A DNA stretch of 7,729 bases from positions 1-7,729 of the forward strand of contig CAMIOS010000048.1 in the NCBI GenBank assembly GCA_946222995.1, read 5' to 3'. Below the pieces are notes generated by a model. The model did no database searches, was not told the origin of the DNA, and worked only from the letters and a program-made list of their open reading frames with translations. This document shows positions 1 through 7,200 of this stretch, piece by piece. The position numbers were made by a program, and so were the translations under genes. How positions within the stretch are numbered: position 1 is the first letter of the stretch; every line of letters starts with the position of its first letter. This DNA is from an uncultured Enhydrobacter sp. Lineage in GTDB: Bacteria; Pseudomonadota; Gammaproteobacteria; Pseudomonadales; Moraxellaceae.

Positions 1-49
1 TTTCTTGCTTTTCCTTTAGCATATCATGCTTTATTTGGATAGTGCGTAA

Positions 50-151
50 GTTCTAGTATATAGCCGTTATGTGCCGAATATGACACGCCGTGATGGCAGT
101 GCCTTTGAAGCTTTGATAGCAAGTAGTCAAAATAAAGAGCAAGGAGAATAG
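50..151 (+). pseudogene. C-terminal remnant of a tyrosine-type integrase
   Basis: The frame closing at the TAG at 149-151 is open back to a TAA at 47-49. It encodes about 33 residues with the stretch VYSRYVPNMTRRDGSAFEAL. This resembles the end of phage or island tyrosine integrases, where the nucleophilic Tyr sits in a 'VYxRYxPN' context just before a short polar tail; here that would be the Tyr encoded at 59-61. No start codon precedes it in a useful position, and the bases before about 56 do not continue an integrase in any frame, so this is a severed 3' end and not a complete gene. The ribosome binding site of the next gene (AAGGAG, 141-146) lies inside its last codons, which suggests that the intact integrase was once cotranscribed with the two small genes that follow. 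The family call rests on recalled motif similarity over a short stretch; an unrelated small peptide is possible. Confidence 0.45.
141..146 (+). promoter_or_regulatory. Shine-Dalgarno site setting the GTG start at 154
   Basis: AAGGAG lies 7 bases ahead of GTG at 154 and 10 bases ahead of the next in-frame candidate, TTG at 157. The spacing favours GTG. There is no in-frame ATG nearby, so this site decides the start of the 100-residue gene. Confidence 0.7.
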
Positions 152-153
152 TC

Positions 154-456
154 GTGTTGGTTATTGATTATGAAAAATTGCGTCAAACCATTAAACCGCA
201 TAATAATTTGAATTTTGTCAGCCAAACTGCCTGTGATTTGGCAAGAAAGTTGATTACTGAGTATGGTATTGCTAATGACGATAAGCTGTCTGAATGGCTC
301 AATGAACAAAAATACAAATCACATAAAGCGCTAATGGTTTGGGTACAGCAACAGTTGCCATTAATTGATAGTGATGAAACGGATTTTGAAAGATATCGTC
401 AGCTTCGTCGACTATTTTACGCCAATTTTTCAGAGTTGATAGAAGAGGTACATTAA
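154..456 (+). CDS. Small hypothetical protein, 100 aa, in the integrase-remnant operon
   Basis: I do not recognise the family. The protein is soluble, rich in charged residues and predicted by eye to be mostly helical. It has no membrane segment, signal peptide or cysteine motif (one Cys, in 'TACDLA'). The C-terminal third is strongly charged, with acidic patches (DSDETDFE, SELIEEVH) around a basic one (RQLRRLF). The start is the GTG at 154, supported by a good AAGGAG. The gene begins 2 bases after the integrase-like remnant stops and ends 1 base before the next ATG, so it sits in a tight operon that once began with an integrase. That setting suggests an accessory protein of a prophage or integrative island, but no specific role can be assigned. 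It is unlikely to be a chance frame, given its length, its ribosome binding site and its spacing to its neighbours. Confidence 0.75.
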   Translation: MLVIDYEKLRQTIKPHNNLNFVSQTACDLARKLITEYGIANDDKLSEWLNEQKYKSHKALMVWVQQQLPLIDSDETDFERYRQLRRLFYANFSELIEEVH

Positions 457-457
457 A

Positions 458-832
458 ATGCGTGTACGATTACTGACAAATAATATGCTAAATGGCTATT
501 CATTGAAAATGTGCCAGGATTATTGGCAACCTTTTAATTATCCAAACCAACCTCCATTTTCGCTTGAATGGCATATTAAACATATATGCGATCACTATGA
601 TGTCACTTCTGAAGAGCTTATCACGAGACTGTCGATGGTAAAAGCTTTCGATTCTTATATCCGCTGTTATACATGCGGGAAAATGTATGAGTTAAATAAT
701 CCATGTAAACTACCTAATCCAGATGATTTTATAAGCTGGCAGTGTGAAGACTGCAAAATATTTATGCAAAGAGGGGTAATCAATTTACATAGTTTTTTAG
801 TAAATATAGAAGATGACGATTGTCCATTTTAA
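458..832 (+). CDS. Small zinc-ribbon-like hypothetical protein, 124 aa
   Basis: The C-terminal half carries two cysteine pairs, C70-x2-C73 (CYTCGK) and C96-x2-C99 (CEDCK), separated by 22 residues. This is the spacing expected of a zinc ribbon that folds around one Zn2+ with two knuckles. The N-terminal ~60 residues hold a helical segment rich in aromatic residues and His (EWHIKHICDHYDV), and the tail is acidic (NIEDDDCPF). Zinc ribbons in small mobile-element proteins usually bind DNA, RNA or protein partners, but nothing here identifies the partner. The ATG at 458 is preceded by AGAGG at 444-448 with good spacing, and the gene starts 1 base after its upstream neighbour ends, implying cotranscription and probably coupled translation. 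A strong intrinsic terminator follows 14 bases after the stop. The family is not recognised; the zinc-binding call is inferred from cysteine spacing only. Confidence 0.75.
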   Translation: MRVRLLTNNMLNGYSLKMCQDYWQPFNYPNQPPFSLEWHIKHICDHYDVTSEELITRLSMVKAFDSYIRCYTCGKMYELNNPCKLPNPDDFISWQCEDCKIFMQRGVINLHSFLVNIEDDDCPF

Positions 833-846
833 ATATGCTTTACATA

Positions 847-875
847 AATACCGCCAAATTGGGCGGTATTTTTTT
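847..875 (+). terminator. Rho-independent terminator after the small-gene operon
   Basis: AATACCGCC (847-855) pairs perfectly with GGCGGTATT (862-870) across a 6-base loop, giving a 9-bp GC-centred stem. A run of seven T residues (869-875) follows. It lies 14 bases beyond the stop of the zinc-ribbon gene and separates that operon from the recombinase operon. The A residues before the stem give it partial activity potential on the other strand too, but no convergent gene is seen. Confidence 0.9.
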
Positions 876-887
876 ATCTTAAAAATT

Positions 888-905
888 AAGTTAGTGTTCT
901 AACTT
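888..905. repeat. 7-bp inverted repeat with 4-base loop
   Basis: AAGTTAG (888-894) and CTAACTT (899-905) are perfect reverse complements separated by TGTT. There is no T-run after it, so it is not an obvious terminator. It is the first of three inverted repeats in the non-coding stretch before the recombinase operon and may be a protein-binding site or a recombination core. Confidence 0.7.
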
Positions 906-927
906 TCATAAGTGCTCCAAACGAAGT

Positions 928-974
928 CTACTTTTTCAAATAATGATTTTTAGTGTGGCGTATCGAAAAAGTAG
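928..974. repeat. 10-bp perfect inverted repeat spanning 47 bases
   Basis: CTACTTTTTC (928-937) is exactly complementary to GAAAAAGTAG (965-974), with 27 bases between the arms. A spacing this wide is unlike a terminator. It fits paired binding sites for a dimeric DNA-binding protein or accessory recombinase sites near an element end. Its position between the terminator and the recombinase promoter supports such a role, but that is inference. Confidence 0.7.
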
Positions 975-986
975 TGAAAAATAAAA

Positions 987-1001
987 CGACATAAGATGTC
1001 G
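987..1001. repeat. Compact palindrome CGACAT-AAG-ATGTCG
   Basis: A perfect 6-bp inverted repeat with a 3-base centre sits about 40 bases before the promoter candidate of the recombinase operon. The size and symmetry suit an operator bound by a small dimeric regulator. A short-core tyrosine recombinase site is also possible, although the 3-base centre is shorter than the usual 6-8-base crossover region. No second copy is visible in the window. Confidence 0.6.
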
Positions 1002-1039
1002 CAGACAATACACCCACTTATTCTCAAAATCTTACACTT

Positions 1040-1048
1040 TGTTAGAAT
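1040..1048 (+). promoter_or_regulatory. Extended -10 promoter candidate for the recombinase operon
   Basis: TGT-TAGAAT fits the extended -10 pattern TGn-TATAAT with one mismatch in the hexamer. There is no good -35 element at 17 bases, which is tolerated with an extended -10. Transcription would begin near 1055, giving a leader of about 36 bases. The 8-bp palindrome TTAGCTAA (1048-1055) overlaps the predicted start of transcription and could be an operator. The assignment is by eye, and other AT-rich hexamers nearby could serve. Confidence 0.4.
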
Positions 1049-1090
1049 TAGCTAAAAAATTCCTTTAAAACTTTTAAATCTAGCAAAGTC

Positions 1091-1624
1091 ATGAGTATTA
1101 AACTATCCAATCCTACACTGATTTATTTTCAAAAATTCCCGTCAAATCACGCCGAAGAACTAAAAGAATGGTATGACATTCAATGTCAAATTTTTCAAAA
1201 AATGGATGACTTGCAACTGGAGTTGGAAATCAATCGAGCCATCCAGAAGCCAATATTCCTGCAAAAATCGGCTAATCAAAACACTTTTTTAAATAACCTT
1301 CCTGTCTTATTCGCTATTTTGAACAATTACTTTGCTAGCTCGCAGTTGGTTCGTCCATTAACTGTTTTAACTTTTGATGATGAGCAGCTAGATGAAGGGA
1401 TGATCTTTTTTGAAACCATCGAACTTATCGCTCGGCAGAAAAAATTGCTCAATGTTGATGATGAACTTGAACGACTTAGACGGCAGATTGCATCTCTATT
1501 AACCAAAGAACAGTGGCAATCAATTGTTGGTCATCCTAAGCTTACCCAAAACAAATTTTATCCGCTGTTAGGTATGTCAATTGCCACCGCTTATAACGGC
1601 AAGGAAAAAAGTGATGCCAAATAA
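1091..1624 (+). CDS. First protein of the recombinase trio, 177 aa, unknown function
   Basis: I recognise no domain. The protein appears helical and soluble, with a central hydrophobic stretch (residues ~69-95), an acidic patch (~95-104, FDDEQLDEG) and a likely amphipathic or coiled-coil helix at ~122-138 (VDDELERLRRQIASLL). No helix-turn-helix, zinc site or recombinase motif is visible. The ATG at 1091 is the only sensible start: the frame closes at a TAG at 1049-1051 and no start codon lies between. No clear Shine-Dalgarno sequence precedes it, which may keep expression low. Its end overlaps the next gene by 11 bases. By analogy with small accessory proteins of multi-recombinase elements (for example TnpC of Tn554 or the non-recombinase member of ginABCD), it probably helps or directs the two large recombinases. 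That role is inferred from position only. Confidence 0.8.
   Translation: MSIKLSNPTLIYFQKFPSNHAEELKEWYDIQCQIFQKMDDLQLELEINRAIQKPIFLQKSANQNTFLNNLPVLFAILNNYFASSQLVRPLTVLTFDDEQLDEGMIFFETIELIARQKKLLNVDDELERLRRQIASLLTKEQWQSIVGHPKLTQNKFYPLLGMSIATAYNGKEKSDAK
1601..1605 (+). promoter_or_regulatory. Shine-Dalgarno site setting the ATG start at 1614
   Basis: AAGGA lies 8 bases ahead of ATG at 1614, inside the last codons of the 177-aa gene. It supports ATG 1614 over a longer reading from TTG at 1581, which has no comparable site. GTG at 1611 is in frame too but is only 5 bases away. Confidence 0.65.
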
Positions 1625-4226
1625 TGATGATAACACAACCTCAAACGGCATCGGAGCTAATCCCAACAATGCTATCGAAAACCAAGACGGTTTGATAGCT
1701 ATCAATGCTGACCAAATCATCTTAGCAATTGAAAGGCTGTTTAGCGAAGAAAAATCAATTAATAAAAGTAATCATTTTCCAGATGACGATACCCTTGCTA
1801 AATTGCAATCTAGTTTGGTTAAATTGGTTATTGAGCTAAACAACTATATCACCATTGAACACATTGATCTATCAAAGCTTATTGATGAGCCATTACTATC
1901 AGAGATGCCTGTGTTTCAGTCAACCTTTGAAGGCTTTCAAAAGAAACAACTAGATGCTTATCCGCCTTTATTACAACTGATAGTTTTGCTGCACTATTTG
2001 GGATTGGGAGAAACGACCGAGAAAAATCAGCTCAAAAAACAATGGTTGTTACTGATTTTGCTTATTGCTGTTCGTCTCAAAATATTAGCTATGAGCGATC
2101 ATCCTAAAACTAATAGTATGAGCAATCATTATAAAACTATTATTTTGCGTATCAAATTGGCGATTTTCTTCAAATCCGAGAATTATCAATGGATTTGGCA
2201 GGTGCTACAATCCGAGCACTTGGATAAAATCGATTCTGATGACGAAAACTTGTCTATTGAGCAGTTTACATTAAAGCTACGGGAAATAGCTGATGACTAT
2301 TTTGAGCAAAAGGTTAATGAAAGACACGATAGTATTGGACTAAAACGCTCTCGACAATTAGCTTACATTGCTAGAGCAATTAAATTAAGCTTTTATAAAA
2401 ACAGTAGGCAACAAGCTAAGATTGAACGTGATGGCGAGCAACATGAGCAAAATCAGCAACAAACCATTAAAAAAATCCGAGCACTTAGACGTAAAAATAA
2501 AGCGCTTTCACAGTCTGCCCAAGTAGTGGCAGAACCTATTTTTCACCTACCTTTAATTTATGATTATGATTGGGATAAGCCGCCATTTGATCGAGATTTA
2601 GAAAACATCACACCAAATGTACAGACACAATTTTTATTACCAAACATTGACAAAATTGCCCAAACCAATACTACATTTGAAGAAGCTGTCGAAAATGCTC
2701 AGCAGTTTTTAACTTATCAAGATCGTCCTAGTGCCAGTATTGCTCATAGTCCGCCACTGCAATCAGTCGAGTTGACCTTACAGCAATTGTATATTTCTCG
2801 GCGAGATTTTCGTTTCAATACGGACACACATGCTTTATCCCAATGGGCCTATCAAGTCTTGTTTAACCGCCTTGCTTTTGATGCGTTGGTTAATCAAGCG
2901 AGTGATTTGTCAGTTGCTCATAAAAATGCCGCTAAATTGCTACTACTGAGTTTTATTACGGCAATGCCTGTTAAAACGTTGATCCAGCCCTCGTTTATAG
3001 CGACCAGTTCGTTATTTATCATCCAAGAAAGACAAGTGACGCTAAGTTATCATCTAGGCATCACCCCTAGAAAAATTAAACAATCTCAGCTGGAATTTGA
3101 AAATAACAGCGATAAAGTCAGTTTGCCATTACCTGTCACATTAGTACGTCATTTAACCAAGCCTGACAATTTACCAAATATCGAAGCGGATACTAGCCAA
3201 AACAAAATTAATGAAATTGCTGACTACTTAAAGGTATTACGGGAAGCACTCGAACTGCCGTACTTATCTATCAACCGCATTGAGATGGCATTGGCGACCC
3301 TATTGACAAGGTATTTGGCTGGTAGCCATCGCCATATTGCCGAACTAGTTTGCCGTATGCCTGCCCCTGACGCACCTGCTATGTACTATAGCAGTCATGC
3401 TAACAGCGAAATCGTCGAACATTATATCAGAGCATTAAAGCAGTTAAATACACAGAATCATTTAGTGTTGGATTATGCTAATCGGCGAAGCGATGCAAAG
3501 GTCGGTTCAGCATTTGCCCTTACGCTTGATAGCGTAAAGTCATTGCTTGAAAAGGTGCAAACATGGGTAGATAGTACGAGTGATTTTGAGCAATCATTTA
3601 ATCGATTAAGCTGCTATGTCTGGCTGGTATTTTGTGTATTGACAGGCATTCGTCCTAACAATGCATTGGGTGAGGTGAGAGATATCGATTTGGAAGTCGG
3701 CTGGATAATGGTAAAAGATAAACCCAATAAGAAAGTGCAAAATCACCGCTTGATACCTTTATGCGACACGCTGATTAAGCATTTGATTGTTTACCAAAAA
3801 ATCCTTGCTATTTTACGCACCCAATCCCTTGATAACCCTGCTATCACAGCAAGATTACATCGAGTCACGTTTGACGATGCCGATATTACCTTAGTCAATT
3901 TACTCTCCGAAAAATTTGATAAATTACACGCCATCAAACGGGGCGATATGAATGCATTTTTACAGGATTTTATTGAGCTTGATGTTTACTGGACTCGGCA
4001 TTTTGTTCGAACCCAATTAGAAAAACGGCAAGTGCCGATACATCTGATAAACACCGTGATAGGGCATGAGAAAAACCAACAAGAAGCCCTTGGCAAATTT
4101 TCTTCAACCTCAAAAAAACAAGTCCATGATGTTCGCCATACCTTTGAACATATCGCTAAAGACTTGGCATTAGATAACAGTATTCACTTTCTTGAACAGC
4201 AACTTCATCAATTAAAAGAAAAATAA
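1614..4226 (+). CDS. Large tyrosine-recombinase-like protein lacking the catalytic Tyr, 870 aa
   Basis: The C-terminal region (~600-840) has the tyrosine recombinase fold signature: box I Arg at R680 (TGIRPNNALGEV), a beta-hairpin with candidate Lys residues K701-K707 ahead of RLIPL, H796-x-x-R799 (WTRHFVRT), and Gly-H818 (VIGHEKNQQEA). The usual nucleophilic Tyr is missing. F829 (GKFSST), 11 residues after H818, occupies that region and no Tyr follows before the stop, so DNA cleavage by the standard chemistry looks impossible for this subunit. The first ~600 residues match nothing I know: an Asn-rich start, hydrophobic helices at ~119-160 (not convincing membrane spans) and a charged Gln-rich linker at ~264-304. 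ATG 1614 is chosen for its AAGGA site; TTG 1581 would give 881 aa. The gene overlaps the 177-aa gene by 11 bases and is followed 6 bases later by a complete recombinase. I infer a structural or targeting partner in a heteromeric recombinase complex. Confidence 0.85.
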   Translation: MPNNDDNTTSNGIGANPNNAIENQDGLIAINADQIILAIERLFSEEKSINKSNHFPDDDTLAKLQSSLVKLVIELNNYITIEHIDLSKLIDEPLLSEMPVFQSTFEGFQKKQLDAYPPLLQLIVLLHYLGLGETTEKNQLKKQWLLLILLIAVRLKILAMSDHPKTNSMSNHYKTIILRIKLAIFFKSENYQWIWQVLQSEHLDKIDSDDENLSIEQFTLKLREIADDYFEQKVNERHDSIGLKRSRQLAYIARAIKLSFYKNSRQQAKIERDGEQHEQNQQQTIKKIRALRRKNKALSQSAQVVAEPIFHLPLIYDYDWDKPPFDRDLENITPNVQTQFLLPNIDKIAQTNTTFEEAVENAQQFLTYQDRPSASIAHSPPLQSVELTLQQLYISRRDFRFNTDTHALSQWAYQVLFNRLAFDALVNQASDLSVAHKNAAKLLLLSFITAMPVKTLIQPSFIATSSLFIIQERQVTLSYHLGITPRKIKQSQLEFENNSDKVSLPLPVTLVRHLTKPDNLPNIEADTSQNKINEIADYLKVLREALELPYLSINRIEMALATLLTRYLAGSHRHIAELVCRMPAPDAPAMYYSSHANSEIVEHYIRALKQLNTQNHLVLDYANRRSDAKVGSAFALTLDSVKSLLEKVQTWVDSTSDFEQSFNRLSCYVWLVFCVLTGIRPNNALGEVRDIDLEVGWIMVKDKPNKKVQNHRLIPLCDTLIKHLIVYQKILAILRTQSLDNPAITARLHRVTFDDADITLVNLLSEKFDKLHAIKRGDMNAFLQDFIELDVYWTRHFVRTQLEKRQVPIHLINTVIGHEKNQQEALGKFSSTSKKQVHDVRHTFEHIAKDLALDNSIHFLEQQLHQLKEK
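2091..2138 (+). repeat. Imperfect 27-base-period tandem repeat inside the 870-aa gene
   Basis: Bases 2091-2111 and 2118-2138 match at 18 of 21 positions and lie 27 bases apart, in frame. They encode MSDHPKT and MSNHYKT joined by NS (residues ~160-175). It looks like a small in-frame duplication, right after a hydrophobic helix, in a segment that may be a flexible loop. Confidence 0.7.
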
Positions 4227-4232
4227 CTTACC

Positions 4233-7200
4233 ATGATTTTAAAATTTCCCAATCAACTCATTGCGGATTTTGCGCCTGTCAATCATAGTGACACAAATCG
4301 TAATCAAGCTGCTACAAGTAAATTCTCAAGCCAACCACTAACTTACTTTGCCCTTCGGCAACATAGAAAATCAGTGTTATTTCTCAAACTCTCATCGCTA
4401 TGGCGACAACAACAGCGAGATAACACAGGGCATCGAAAATGGGCCAAGGCAGATAAATACGTCAATCGTTTTTTTGCCAAACAAATTTTTTATCCTTGTC
4501 CTAATCCATGCTTTGCTACCTATCATTCACTTAATAAACAGTTTAGCAAAGATTTTACCCGCTTATGGCGTATCGCTATTCCTATCTCAAAATTAGGTTT
4601 TGAGCAATTCTTACTATCTGCTCAAGGCTTTATCAATCAGCATTACAAAGATAATAAAAAAACTTATCTGTCGGCACATCGCCATTTAACCCAGTTTATC
4701 ACTTATCAAAATACCCAGATTATTGAAGAGTATCATTATCGGGTGCCATCGCCACCGATTGATGTTGAGCCCAAGGAAAATCCCCTTAGCTATACTGATA
4801 GTTATGTCACCAATGGTAAGAAGCTGCGCAAAATCATTAAAGCTGTCCATCACCATTGGCAGACACATGATGATTTTTCTATAGAAGAAAGCTTAAGTTG
4901 GCTGATTTTTAGTGGCATTATTTACGGCGGCATTAATGATGCCACGTTGCTGCAAGCTTGGTTGACTAGCTTGCTAAAAGCTTGTCAAAAAATTGATGAT
5001 TTCTTAGTGTTTGATGATTATCGATTGTTATTGAGCATACGTTACCCTTCAAAACACTACGGTAATGAATTTGAGAATGAAACGCTGTTTAATACCCAGC
5101 AAATTATGCTTGATGCGATGAGTCTGTGTTGGCTATATCATTATAAACAAAGTGGTCAGACATATCCTAAAGCCATTAATGTCAATGCGTTGTTATTAAC
5201 AGCTCTTACACCTATCACCAATCAATTAGGTCTTAAAAAAATCACGCTTAGTTGGCTCTTAAAAAATGCCTGTTATCACTGGGAAATGCTTGACGGCGTT
5301 GATATTGACCAAGCCTTGGTGGGTGTTATGCAGGGAAGACATCGTACCACGGGACTGATAAAGGCCGATTTTGAAAACTTGTTCTCTGCTAATCCAGCGT
5401 CAAAAAAATTGAATTTTAATTATGATTTGATGACATTAGCCAAGCTTGATATTCAAAGCACAAAGCCGCTTGATGCTACAAAAGCAGGGTATAAAGAAAA
5501 GGTGAGACGATCAGACTTGGTCAAAGACATTCACAATATTTTTGATACAGTCATGGATAAAAAATATCGTCCCCAGTTTATCGAGACACTCAATAAAAAG
5601 CTGACAAAAGACGAATATATTTTATACCGCTTACAATCACTGCATCATGTTGACATCAGTTTAAGTGAACGAATTTTGCTCGCTTGGATTGCTGATTTTG
5701 TGAAGCGACAATCTGCCAATTATCAGTCGATTTTGCAGTACCTAAGCACCATCGGCTATGAATGGATTTATTTTACTAATTTTCAGCCCATTGATAGTTG
5801 GACGGATGAAGACTTTACCGAAACGTATGATGAAATGCTTGATTATAAAAAAAGTATATTAGGCAACCAAGATATCACCTATGCTGCTCGGCGGCTACAA
5901 AGTTTGCATAACTTTGCTGAAACAAATTTTGGGCTCGCAAAAGTCACTATCGAACAAGCAGAGAGTAAGTTAAAGGTAAGAGCCCAACTGCTCTCAGTCC
6001 ACCAGTATTTGGCTTTTTTAGAGCAATTGACCCTGAATACCCAAGGACTTGATGGCATGATGGTTCGGGTGTTTTATATTCTCGCTTTCAGAACAGGTAT
6101 GCGAAAAAAGGAACTGCTTGGGCTAAAATTCTCAGATATAGAACTGTTATCTTCGCCGCACCCTTCGTTGCTGATTCGTCCTAATGAACATCGCTCTATC
6201 AAAACTGAGGGTTCAATACGGCGGATGCCGATTTTTGCGGTTTTGACCCAAGAGGAACTCAATTTTGTGAGTGATTTTTTTAAGCTGAGTAAACCCGATA
6301 AATTGAATCAGTTAATTTTTGTTTTTGCTGATAGCATGCAAGGCATTGGCGATTCTTTACCCAACAATCTGCTAGAGCAAGTGTTGGCAGACATTGGGGC
6401 AACGCAAGAAATTACGCTTCACGGATTACGACATTGCACCGCCACCAATTTGGCATTATCACTTAATGCCACCCCAACGCTCGCTAGATTATTAACGCAG
6501 CAGACAGATGAACAACGACAACGTCTGCATAGCGAATTATTAGGTGTCCATGATGCTCAAGACAAGTGGCATGCGATTGCCAGTTTTGTTGGGCATATCA
6601 GCCCACAACGCACTTTTCAGTATTATATTCATACGGCTATGTTGATGGCGACAGATAAAATCACGCAAGCAGATATTATAATTCCTTTAGCCACTTTCAA
6701 AAATATCACAGGTTTTGATAGGCGTAAACTGGGCAAAAATGGCTATCAATTTGAGGGTGATAGTGTGAATTTAAAAACTCTGCAACCTTTGCTCAATCGT
6801 TTAATATTGGACAAGCGAAAAGCTATCAAAGATAGTTGGCAGCGAATAGGGGAGCAACACCCCTTGCCCATGTTGGGTTCAATGTTTGATGAAAAAGACG
6901 ATCTCGCGAATCAAGACTTTTTGACCTTTGCTTTTCATCAATATAGCGTCAATCAGGTATTAACTTTACTTGCCAAAGCCGATGTAATTTATAAGCAAGA
7001 TTTGGATGCAAACTTTAGCCAAATTATCCAGCAAAGTTCTATTGATGATGGTATTGCTCAACATCTAATTGCTAGAGCAAAAATAATAGCAAATTTAAAA
7101 ACAAGAAAAAAACAACCGCGTTTTACCATTGAGCCAAACCAATTATCACCACTAGCGGTTTCTCACGATGATGAAAAAAAGTTGCGCCAAGCACTGATGC

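Noticed and set aside
2..22. Minus-strand gene start (MLKEKQE) running off the left edge
   Set aside because: Only seven codons are visible, with no ribosome binding site or motif; there is too little to call.
127..309. 60-codon open frame on the minus strand
   Set aside because: It lies opposite the 100-aa gene, which has a good ribosome binding site and operon spacing. The minus-strand peptide shows no motif.
981..1006. Xer dif-like site at the CGACAT palindrome
   Set aside because: One arm loosely resembles a XerC/XerD half-site, but the centre is 3 bases and not 6, and the second arm does not match the TTATGTTAAAT pattern.
876..1090. tRNA gene or small RNA in the intergenic region
   Set aside because: No cloverleaf, conserved T-loop or CCA-like end is visible, and the inverted repeats do not nest into a larger fold that I can support.
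1581..1613. Longer version of the 870-aa protein starting at TTG 1581 (881 aa)
   Set aside because: TTG is a rare start with no good ribosome binding site, and it would lengthen the overlap with the 177-aa gene. ATG 1614 has AAGGA 8 bases upstream.
4348..4596. 82-codon open frame on the plus strand within the 1129-aa gene
   Set aside because: It is fully contained in the recombinase reading frame, and its peptide has no recognisable features.
4686..4868. 60-codon open frame on the minus strand
   Set aside because: It is antisense to the 1129-aa recombinase, with no supporting start signal or motif.
6074..6262. 62-codon open frame on the minus strand
   Set aside because: It is antisense to the catalytic domain of the 1129-aa recombinase; the Ser-rich peptide is typical of a shadow frame.
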